In this document: piece by piece, positions 7,936 through 15,900 of the stretch
How the letters are laid out: each line of letters begins with the position of its first letter
How positions within the stretch are numbered: the first letter of the stretch is position 1
Source of the DNA: a virus
Virus record (IMG/VR): IMGVR_UViG_3300025666_000043
Span: 1 to 24,216 of that record
Length of the DNA stretch: 24,216 bases
Reading direction: 5' to 3' (one strand)
The notes under the pieces: generated by a model
Seen by the model: the letters and a program-made list of their open reading frames with translations, nothing else
What the model was told of the DNA's origin: nothing
Database searches by the model: none
Program-made: the position numbers and the translations under genes

Positions 7936-9081
7936 ATGGGAGAAGTAAAAATAGAAGAAGTTGACTCCAACGGGAAGTCACCACAGCAAATTGAAAAAGA
8001 CATTTTAGATAATCACGCAAAAGATATGTCGGCCAAAGATGACATAGTTGCTGGTAATAGTAGCGATGGTGTTTTAGAGGTTAAATCTGACATCGGTGAT
8101 ACTAAAGAGCAAGGCATTAATGATGATACTGCTTTAGACTATTTAAAAAAGAAGTACAACAAAGAAGACTTGACATACGATAGTCTTTTACAAGTGAAGA
8201 TAGAAGAAAAAGAAGTAATAAAAGAAGTGGAAAGAGAACTTCCACCTGATGTTAGTGCTTTTTTTAAATATAAACAAGAGACAGGTAGAGGTATGAAAGA
8301 CTACGTTAAATCAGTAGTTGACATAAGTACCATGTCTGATGATAAAATTATAGCCAAAGACATCGCTATTAAGAATCCTGAGTTTGATTCTGAAGATGTT
8401 AAATTCGAAATGAACAGGCTATTTGGTGTAGACGAGATGGATGATGAGTCCGAGATTAGAGAAAAGTCTATAGCAAAGAAAAGAAAATTAGGTGAAGCAA
8501 GACAATCTATGTCTGAACATTATGAGAAATATAAATCTCCACTTGAGTCAAGTGATGGTTTATTCTCTATGGAAGACAGAGAATTATTGATGAAAGCTAA
8601 GAGTGAACAACAAAGTCAGAAAGATTTATCTGATTTATCAGTGAAGAAGCAAAAACATTTTTCAGCTAAGACAAATGAATTATTTTCTGACAAGTTCAAA
8701 GGTTTTGAATTTACTGTTGGTGAAAATAACTCCAAATCTTTTGAAGTTGAAGATGTTGCTAAAACGAAAGAGAACCAGTTATCGGCTTTGAATTTCGTAA
8801 ACTCTCATTTAGATGAGAACGGAATGTTAAAGGATGCTAATAAGTATCACAAGGCTATGTATGCTGCTCAGAACACGGATAAATTAGTAAAATGGGCTTA
8901 TGAACTAGGGGCAAGTGAAGCTGTCGAGTCGGACGCTAAGGAAGCGAAAAACATTGAGATGGGTAAGGGTAAGAAACCTGTAGCTCAAAACAAAGACGGT
9001 GTTCAAGTTGTTGAAGTGAATAACCCAGGTAGCAATATCAGAAAAGACGGTGGTTTACGAATAATGGGAAGAAAAAAATAA
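7936..9081 (+). CDS. Probable capsid scaffolding protein
   Basis: A 381-residue, extremely hydrophilic protein, rich in Lys, Glu, Asp and Ser. It has coiled-coil-prone segments around 60-100 and 170-250 and a basic end (residues 368-381, RKDGGLRIMGRKK). Its place between portal and major capsid protein, its composition and its basic C-terminus fit scaffolding proteins, which line the inside of the procapsid, bind the capsid protein through a positive tail and leave before DNA fills the head. No protease domain is seen. The sequence does not resemble a specific known scaffold, so the call depends on context and composition. Confidence 0.72.
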   Translation: MGEVKIEEVDSNGKSPQQIEKDILDNHAKDMSAKDDIVAGNSSDGVLEVKSDIGDTKEQGINDDTALDYLKKKYNKEDLTYDSLLQVKIEEKEVIKEVERELPPDVSAFFKYKQETGRGMKDYVKSVVDISTMSDDKIIAKDIAIKNPEFDSEDVKFEMNRLFGVDEMDDESEIREKSIAKKRKLGEARQSMSEHYEKYKSPLESSDGLFSMEDRELLMKAKSEQQSQKDLSDLSVKKQKHFSAKTNELFSDKFKGFEFTVGENNSKSFEVEDVAKTKENQLSALNFVNSHLDENGMLKDANKYHKAMYAAQNTDKLVKWAYELGASEAVESDAKEAKNIEMGKGKKPVAQNKDGVQVVEVNNPGSNIRKDGGLRIMGRKK

Positions 9082-9089
9082 TTAACAAC

Positions 9090-9100
9090 TTAAAACAAAA
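9090..9100 (+). promoter_or_regulatory. A-rich translation leader of the capsid gene
   Basis: The 11-base word TTAAAACAAAA lies 2 bases before the major capsid ATG. The same 11 bases recur at 22710-22720, 5 bases before another virion gene. There is no Shine-Dalgarno sequence in either leader. A-rich, unstructured leaders are known to favour translation in Bacteroidota, so this may mark strongly translated late genes. Confidence 0.4.
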
Positions 9101-9102
9101 AA

Positions 9103-10509
9103 ATGGCAGGTTCAGTTCAGGTGTCGCCAGGAGCACAAATTACTCCAGCACCAAGTCAGGTAGCATTACCGACAAATTACATTACAAATTTTGATTTTTT
9201 AAATCAATATCTTCCAGATACTTATGCGGAAGAGTTCGAACGATATGGTAATCGTTCGGTAGCATCATTTCTTAGATTGGTAGGGTCAGAGTATCCAACT
9301 AATTCAGATATGATTAAGTGGTCAGAACAAGGGCGTCTGCACACAAAGTATACTGATATAACGGCTGCTGGTACTGGTGGTGATACGACATCAATTTGCA
9401 CAGTTGCAGGAGGTACGTGTACGTTCCGTGTAGGGCAAACAGTATTCTTATCAGACAACACTGTTGATTCATCAGCTAAGGGTGTTATTACAGCTGTTGG
9501 TACTGGTACTTTCACAGTAGCTTTTTATAGTGATGCTGGTTTACCAGCTGCTCTTGCTAGTTCTACTGGCATTACAGCTTTCGTTTACGGGTCTGAGTTT
9601 AGAAAGGGATCTCCTGGAATGGATGGTTCTTTAGAGGCTGAGTCTTCGTTTTTTGACAACAAGACAATAATCCTAAAAGACAAGTACGAGGTTTCAGGAT
9701 CTGATATGGCTCAAATTGGTTGGGTTAAGGTTACAACTGAAAATGGAGCAGATGGTTTCTATTGGTTTATTAAATCAGAGCATGAGACAAGACTTCGTTT
9801 TGAAGATTACTTAGAGATGTCAATGGTTGAAGGTGTTCAGGCTGACTTCGGTTCAGGTGCTGAGGCTGAATTGTCTGACAACTCTGCTGCTGGTACTGTG
9901 AACGCAGGTACTCAAGGTATGTTCGAGTCGATTGAGACTAGAGGAAATGTTTGGGACGGAGGAAATCCTGAAACAATGACAGAGTGGGACGAAATGATGG
10001 CTCGTTTAGACAAGCAAGGGTCTATCCGTGAAAACGTATTGTTTTTAAACCGTGAGTTTAGTAATGATCTGAATGACATGATTGCTGCTCAAAATTCTTA
10101 CGGAGCAGGTGGAACTTCTTACGGATTGTTTAACAATTCTGAAGAAATGGCTATCAACTTAGGTTTCGATGGTTTCAAGAGAGGTTATGAGTTTTACAAG
10201 ACAGATTGGAAGTACTTAAACGATGCTACATTAAGAGGTGGATTAGTTGGTGGTGCAATCAATGGCGTTATGGTTCCAGCAGGATCTATGACAATATACG
10301 ATCAAGTTCTTGGTCAAAACGCAACACGTCCATTCTTACACGTTCGTTATAGAGCTTCTGAGCATACAGACAGAAAATTCAGAACATGGGTTACTGGTGG
10401 TGCTGGTGATGCTCAAACAAATGATACTGATACTATGTCAGTAAATTATCTTTCTGAAAGAGCGTTATGTACTATGGGTGCGAATAACTTCTTCGTGTTT
10501 AAAGGGTAA
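9103..10509 (+). CDS. Major capsid protein (HK97-like fold)
   Basis: A 468-residue capsid subunit. After an N-terminal arm, residues about 87-160 form a Gly/Thr/Val-rich beta insertion (FRVGQTVFLSD, then GVITAVGTGTFTV), likely a surface domain. There follow VYGSEFRKGSPGMDGSLEAE, KDKYEVSGSDMAQIGWV and EHETRLRFEDYLE, and near the end FYKTDWKYLNDATLRGG, RPFLHVRYRASEHTDRKFRTW and a final ANNFFVF. These blocks are familiar from capsid proteins of crAss-like and other large marine phages. The gene has an A-rich leader, and a strong terminator lies 20 bases after its stop, so its transcript can end there. Confidence is high from sequence pattern, length and position. Confidence 0.93.
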   Translation: MAGSVQVSPGAQITPAPSQVALPTNYITNFDFLNQYLPDTYAEEFERYGNRSVASFLRLVGSEYPTNSDMIKWSEQGRLHTKYTDITAAGTGGDTTSICTVAGGTCTFRVGQTVFLSDNTVDSSAKGVITAVGTGTFTVAFYSDAGLPAALASSTGITAFVYGSEFRKGSPGMDGSLEAESSFFDNKTIILKDKYEVSGSDMAQIGWVKVTTENGADGFYWFIKSEHETRLRFEDYLEMSMVEGVQADFGSGAEAELSDNSAAGTVNAGTQGMFESIETRGNVWDGGNPETMTEWDEMMARLDKQGSIRENVLFLNREFSNDLNDMIAAQNSYGAGGTSYGLFNNSEEMAINLGFDGFKRGYEFYKTDWKYLNDATLRGGLVGGAINGVMVPAGSMTIYDQVLGQNATRPFLHVRYRASEHTDRKFRTWVTGGAGDAQTNDTDTMSVNYLSERALCTMGANNFFVFKG

Positions 10510-10528
10510 CAAGTAGAGTTAAATTTTT

Positions 10529-10562
10529 AAAGCAGCAGGGAAACTCTTCCTTGCTGCTTTTT
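10529..10562 (+). terminator. Intrinsic terminator after the capsid gene
   Basis: Left arm AAAGCAGCAGGGAA (10529-10542), loop ACTC, right arm TTCCTTGCTGCTTT (10547-10560). The 14-pair stem has a single G-U pair and is followed by a T run (10558-10562). The A/T-rich flank on the left gives a T run on the opposite strand too, so it could stop transcription both ways. It lies between the capsid stop and the next ATG. Confidence 0.87.
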
Positions 10563-10586
10563 ATTAATCAAATAAAATATAATATA

Positions 10587-11351
10587 ATGAAAAGAGGTGG
10601 AAAAGTGTACAGATTAAACAATAATAAGTCACCGTTGACTTATACTATCCAGACTAAGGATAAAAGAAGAAAGCCATTACTATGGTGGGACGCTGAAAAG
10701 CAAGAACAAAGAGCCTTAAGGTTCTCAAACAATCAAAGGAGTATTTTTATTGATGAACAGGATGATCATGCTAGATTGTCTCCTGTTGTATTTAAAGACG
10801 GGACATTATTTGTTGGAGATAGAGAGACAGCTCTACAGGCTTTTTTATTTCATCACCCTGGGAACATGGCAAATGGCGGAGGTGTGTTTTACGTTATGGA
10901 TCATGAGGCTGAAAGTAATCAAATCATTGCTCAGATTGACTTCGAGCATAGTGCTCAAACATTAGCTAGAGAGCTTACAATGGATGAGATGGTTGCTTTT
11001 ATTACTAAGGTAGATCCTGGCAATGTAGACAGAATGGATTCTCACGATATTAAGAGAGATGTTAAAGTTTTTGCTAGAAACAATCCAAATGATTTTATGC
11101 AGCTGGTTGATAGAGATTTAAAGCAAGAAGATGCAAGTGAAAGAGTGGAAGACTTCTCAGAAATGGTAATTAGTGAAAAACTTATCCAGTTCCGAAGTAA
11201 CAAGACACAGGTTTTCTTTAACTTGCCTGACAACAAGTCTATGATGATGAGAGTGCCTGAAGGACAAGATCCTCATGAAGCTTTAAGAAATTATTTTATG
11301 ACGGATGAAGGGGTAAAGTCTTATAAAAAATTAGAAAAACTACTCCAATAG
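10587..11351 (+). CDS. Conserved-type head-region protein of unknown function
   Basis: A 254-residue protein. A TTG start at 10551 would extend it, but that codon lies in the terminator stem, so the ATG at 10587 with its A/T-rich leader is chosen. The N-terminus is basic (MKRGGKVYRL, KDKRRKPLLWWD), the middle has beta-like stretches (SIFIDEQ, SPVVFKDGTLFVGD), and the C-terminal half is helical with KRDVKVFARNNPNDFMQLV (about 155-173) and an end reading NYFMTDEGVKSYKKLEKLL. I recall similar proteins after the capsid gene in other marine phages, with no known function. It is isolated between two strong terminators and no good promoter box is visible before it, so it may depend on readthrough and be made at lower level than capsid. 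Confidence 0.83.
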   Translation: MKRGGKVYRLNNNKSPLTYTIQTKDKRRKPLLWWDAEKQEQRALRFSNNQRSIFIDEQDDHARLSPVVFKDGTLFVGDRETALQAFLFHHPGNMANGGGVFYVMDHEAESNQIIAQIDFEHSAQTLARELTMDEMVAFITKVDPGNVDRMDSHDIKRDVKVFARNNPNDFMQLVDRDLKQEDASERVEDFSEMVISEKLIQFRSNKTQVFFNLPDNKSMMMRVPEGQDPHEALRNYFMTDEGVKSYKKLEKLLQ

Positions 11352-11372
11352 TATTATAATAGAACAATAATT

Positions 11373-11401
11373 AAAGCCTACTAGAAATAGTGGGCTTTTT
11401 T
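11373..11401 (+). terminator. Intrinsic terminator with GAAA tetraloop
   Basis: Left arm AAAGCCTACTA (11373-11383), loop GAAA, right arm TAGTGGGCTTT (11388-11398). The 11-pair stem contains one G-U pair and runs into six T (11396-11401). GAAA is a stable GNRA loop. It lies 22 bases after the stop of the preceding gene and just ahead of a promoter box. Confidence 0.87.
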
Positions 11402-11404
11402 ATT

Positions 11405-11412
11405 TATCTTTG
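11405..11412 (+). promoter_or_regulatory. Candidate Bacteroidota promoter -7 box (TATCTTTG)
   Basis: TATCTTTG matches TAnnTTTG exactly. It lies 3 bases after the T run of the terminator and 16 bases before the ATG at 11428. Transcription would start about 11417-11421, giving a leader of roughly ten bases. No TTG-type -33 element is visible at the normal distance, which falls in the terminator stem. The position right after a terminator makes a real promoter likely, because the following genes would otherwise be cut off. Confidence 0.55.
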
Positions 11413-11427
11413 TGTAAAACAAATACA

Positions 11428-12135
11428 ATGATTAATGAAGTAAGGAATACGGTATTATTTATTTTGAACAAGGATAATAACGGTTACATTACTCCATCTC
11501 AATTCAACTTGTATGCGAAACAGGCCCAGACAGAAATATTTGAGGGTTACTTTCACGACTACAGCCGAGCTGTAAACAAGAGAAACGTACATGGACATAC
11601 AAGTGGATTTAGTGATATCCCAAAGAGATTAGAGGAAGTGATTGATAGGTTTACGTCTGTTGGCTTTCCTGTGTATTCAGGAGTAACAGGTACGTTCTCG
11701 ATACCAAGCGATGCGTATTCAATGGGCACGGTAACACTTGCAAGTGGATTAGTTGATGTTGACAAGGTGTCACAAGGGCAGTTAGCTAGGCTTAGGTCTT
11801 CTTTGGATACGTCTCCATCAGTAAATTATCCTGTATACACTATAAATGAGAATGGGCTTCAGGTGTTCCCTACAACGTTTAGTACTACAGGTGATATAAT
11901 AGCTAATTACGTTAGATACCCAGCCACACCGAAATGGACATATAATTCCTTTTCTGGAGGCGAGCCATTATTTAATCAAAGTGCCGTAGGATATCAAGAT
12001 TTTGAATTACCTTCATCAGATGAGATGAACTTGATAATTAGAATATTACAGTACGCTGGGGTAGAGATTAGAGAGGCTGATGTTGTTAAGATGGCTACGG
12101 CACAAGAAGTTCAAACAAAAATGGAAAATCAATAA
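11428..12135 (+). CDS. Head-tail connector / neck ring protein (probable)
   Basis: A 235-residue protein. A frame opening at TTG 11410 overlaps the promoter box, so the ATG at 11428 is used. The N-terminal half is helical (INEVRNTVLFILNKDNNGYI, then FNLYAKQAQTEIFEGYFHDY) and the middle is beta-rich, with FSIPSDAYSMGTVTLASG and NENGLQVFPTTF. A short C-terminal helical pair closes it (EMNLIIRILQYAGVEIREA). Its place after the capsid genes, followed closely by a second protein of the same kind, fits ring or adaptor proteins between portal and tail in podoviruses. It is a virion component by context and family memory. The exact ring is not known. Confidence 0.66.
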   Translation: MINEVRNTVLFILNKDNNGYITPSQFNLYAKQAQTEIFEGYFHDYSRAVNKRNVHGHTSGFSDIPKRLEEVIDRFTSVGFPVYSGVTGTFSIPSDAYSMGTVTLASGLVDVDKVSQGQLARLRSSLDTSPSVNYPVYTINENGLQVFPTTFSTTGDIIANYVRYPATPKWTYNSFSGGEPLFNQSAVGYQDFELPSSDEMNLIIRILQYAGVEIREADVVKMATAQEVQTKMENQ

Positions 12136-12138
12136 GAC

Positions 12139-12984
12139 ATGGCATATTTAACTGATTATCAATATTTCGACAACGGAGGTGTGTCACCTGTTACAGCTAA
12201 TCAAGGCTCGTACCAGTATATACCAATACTTGATATTGTACGTAATTACATATTAAACTTCACAGGTCAAGACCAACTTGTAGATAATGTAAAGACTAAT
12301 ATTGTTCGGTTTCATGCAAAACAAGCAATAAAAGAGCTTAACTATGATTCGTTAAGGGCTATAAAAGCTGTGGAGATAACAATAAACTCTAGCTTAAAGA
12401 TGATTTTACCTCAAGATTATGTTGACTTCGTAAGAGTTTCTACGCTTTCTGCTGGAGGTAATTTAACTCCGATGACAGAGAATCATTCATTAGCAACAGT
12501 GGCTTCATACTTACTTAACTCTTCAGATGAGTTAACCTTTGACGGCAGTGGTAATGTTCTTTTTGGCACAGACAAAACAGTAAACATGGCAGGTGGATCA
12601 AATGATAACGAATCCTGTAATAGTTATTCTATAGGTACAAAAGCAAGCATAGACCCATCAGTGGTTCGTTCAGGGCCAAGATTTCATATAAATAGAAACG
12701 CTGGAGTTATAGATTTTAGCTCTACTATGGAAGGTTCGACAATTGTTCTTGAGTACATAACAGATGGCATGGAGGGTGGAGATGATAGTTTAATTAAGGT
12801 AAACAAGTTTTTTGAGAAGTACGTCTACGCTTACATTACTTATGAGATACTAGACGCTAAATTTGGAGTACCTGCCGTACATGTAGAACAGGCAAGAAAG
12901 AAAAGACGTGCGCTACGTGCAAACGCAAAAATAAGAATGAGTAATATTCACCCATCTGACTTAATAACGAGATCAAGCACTTAA
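12139..12984 (+). CDS. Head-tail adaptor / connector protein (probable)
   Basis: A 281-residue protein. Residues about 28-70 are helical (ILDIVRNYILNFTGQDQLVD, then VRFHAKQAIKELNYDSLRAI), followed by a beta hairpin and MILPQDYVDFVRVS (about 88-101). The later part has YSIGTKAS, RSGPRFHINRNAGVIDFSS and a helical, basic C-terminus (about 225-270). The order of a helical bundle with a LPxDYV strand recurs in neck/connector proteins of large marine phages and crAss-like phages. It starts 3 bases after the previous gene and 9 bases before the nozzle gene, so the three are likely made together. Confidence 0.7.
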   Translation: MAYLTDYQYFDNGGVSPVTANQGSYQYIPILDIVRNYILNFTGQDQLVDNVKTNIVRFHAKQAIKELNYDSLRAIKAVEITINSSLKMILPQDYVDFVRVSTLSAGGNLTPMTENHSLATVASYLLNSSDELTFDGSGNVLFGTDKTVNMAGGSNDNESCNSYSIGTKASIDPSVVRSGPRFHINRNAGVIDFSSTMEGSTIVLEYITDGMEGGDDSLIKVNKFFEKYVYAYITYEILDAKFGVPAVHVEQARKKRRALRANAKIRMSNIHPSDLITRSST

Positions 12985-12993
12985 TATTTTATT

Positions 12994-15900
12994 ATGGCTA
13001 AACTTAGTAGAAATTTCTTGAAAGGGGTTATGAATAAAGACGTTGATGAACGGCTATTGGCTGACGGTCAATACCGAGACGCTTTAAACATTGACGCTAT
13101 TACATCCGAAGGCTCAGACGCAGGTACGGTTCGTAACATAGCTGGTAATAGAGAGGTAGCCGATTTAGGTAATGCAGCTGGGGAGCCTGCTGTAAACGCA
13201 CGTACTATTGGTGCTGTGACATCAGACATTGATAATATTATATATTGGTTTGTTACGTCTGACAATTATGACGGTATTTACGAGTACAATGAAACAACAG
13301 GGGATTCTAATAGAATTTTACAGTCGTCAACAGGGCAGTTAAATTTTAGTAAAGACTATATAATCACTGGACTAAATTATATTGATGGGTTCCTGTATTG
13401 GACAGACGACTTAAATCCACCAAGAAAAATAAATATATCTACAGTTAGAGAGTGGACTGTCAGCGATCCTAGAATAGATGATTACATATCTGTAATTGTA
13501 GCACCGCCATTAAGAGCACCGTCAATAGAGATGTTGCTGCCGAGTGATGAGTCAACAAATATGGAGGACAAATTTCTTCAGTTCGCAACAAGATACAAAT
13601 ACAGTGACGATCAATACAGTGCCTTATCTCCGTTCTCACCAACGGCATTTATTCCAGGGGATTATGTTTTTAATTTTGCTTCTGGGAATAATGAAGCGAT
13701 GGTGAATACTAAAAATAAAGTAAATATAACCTTTGAAACAGGAGGTAGATTTGTTGAAGAGGTTCATTTATTCTTTAGAGACTCAACGAGTTTAAATGTA
13801 AAAAGAATAGAGAAATTTAATAAGGAGACGTTAGGTATTAACAATAATACATCTTACCAATTTATTTTTAAAAATAGCAAAGAGTACTCAGTCCTTGCTG
13901 ATTCACAAGTGACAAGGCTATATGACAATGTACCCTTAAAGGCAAAAGCGCAAGATGTTGTAGGTAGAAGATTAGCTTATGGAAACTACGTTCAAGGTTT
14001 TGATATTACTGATTGTTCAGGAGTAGATGTTGGGATAGACTACACTGTTGATTATGTTTCTGAAGAAGTAGCTAATGGTACGCCTATACAAACATTCAGA
14101 AGTGATAGGGACTATGAGATTGGTATTGTGTACTGTGATGATTACGGAAGAACAACAACTGTACTTACAACACCTATAGTTAATGGTGAAGATAATAATA
14201 ATAATATATACATACCGCCAACTGCGTCTGACACTGGGAATAGTCTTGTGGTAAAAATTAAACACAAGGCTCCTTGCTTTGCTACTAATTATAGATTAGT
14301 ATTAAAGGAAAGTAAAAGAAATTATTACAATGTATTTCCTGTGCTTTATTACGCTGACGGAACTTATAGGTATTTTCTAATAAACAAATCAGATATAGAT
14401 AAGTTCTCTATTGGAGAATATCTTATTTTTAAGTCCAATGCTTCTGGTGTTACATATTCAAACAAAAAATACAAGATCTTAGATGTGGAATCAAAGCCGA
14501 CAAATTTTTTAGGTGGGTCACAAGTTTCTGGGATATATTTTAAAATTAATGATGATGACAATGATTTCTCGCCATCAGCATTAACTACCTACTATAGTTT
14601 AGGAAAAGGTTCAGCAGGAGCATTTAAGAATCCTGATAATATTTTTGATGATATTTATTGTTACAGGGACACTAGGGCTGCTATAAACCCAGGTACTGAA
14701 TTTAAAATGATCGAACCCCCTATTTTTTACGGCCAAGGATTGGATGGATTATCTATTTCTATGGTTACTGCTATAGATTCTTCTGGTTCCGCTACAGGTG
14801 GTTATGATTATTTTGATACGTTTGAAGCTCGTGACATGAGAGTTGAGATACAGATAGAAACATCTACAACTTTTAAATATAGAATACATCAAGATGTAGG
14901 CCCGTTTGCAGCGTTTAATCCTGGTTGGATAGGGAATCCAATACCTATATCAACTATTCCACAAGGGTTAGCAATATCAATAAATTCGAATCAAACTGGC
15001 ATTCCATTTAATATCGTATTTTCCCAGTCATCTGGATATACAGTAGGTGATAGGTGGATAATAAATTGCAGAGGAGAGGAGATAGATCTATCTTATGCTG
15101 TAACACAATCAAACCCAGGTCTTAATTGGATCGAAGGATTGGGTTATCATTCAGGTGTTGCCATTTCTAATCTTGGAGATATTCAAATCCAAACAGGTGC
15201 TATAGTTACGATTACCATTGCGGCTACTAATGTTGGGGGTGTGTCTGGGCAAGCACAAGTTTTTCCTCCTAGTAGTAGGGCGTATGAAAACATAGAAGAA
15301 TGGTTCTATGAGGAAGGAGCTTCAGGTACAATAATAAATTACGAAGGAGCTTCACCATCCAACACTGGCAGTTCTAGGATGTATTTCAGAAGGGGTAGTA
15401 ATTACGAACAGAAGTATGCATCCCCAAATCCAGGGTATCTAGCAGATAGTATTACCCAAAGAGGTATGGATGAGCAGGTTAGAATGATGATTACTGGTCA
15501 AGGAATAACCCAATATAATACTTGTACTAATGCGCATATTCAAGTAGCATGGAGGGTAGATCAATTAGATAATTCATTATTAGCAGAAACAGAGCCAAAA
15601 TCAATAGACACAGAAATATTCCATGAGCTAGGTAGAACAATGCCGATTATAGGCAACGACCATCAGGTGATGTGGCGATACTTAGACTATACAAGTGCGT
15701 CTGGTGTTTGGGGTAATGAGACATGGTATGCTTCGTTACCTAGTAATCAAACAAATATAGGTATGCTCAGTCCATCAGGTGATCCATCTGTAACTGATAT
15801 GCCTCACACCTATATTGCTGGGGATATTATTTATGTAAATAATGATTCAACAATATTAGGGCCTCCCACTGGTGAGTACGAAGTTCTGTATGTTCCTAAT

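Noticed and set aside
9222-9515. Open frame of 97 codons on the - strand within the capsid gene
   Set aside because: Antisense to a confident major capsid gene, with no leader, promoter box or recognisable motif.
10551-10586. TTG-initiated N-terminal extension of the gene at 10587
   Set aside because: The TTG is in the right arm of a strong terminator, and the extra residues (MLLFINQIKYNI) come from the T run and A/T leader. The ATG at 10587 has a normal leader.
11410-11427. TTG-initiated extension of the gene at 11428
   Set aside because: The TTG overlaps the TATCTTTG promoter box and would lie before the expected transcription start.
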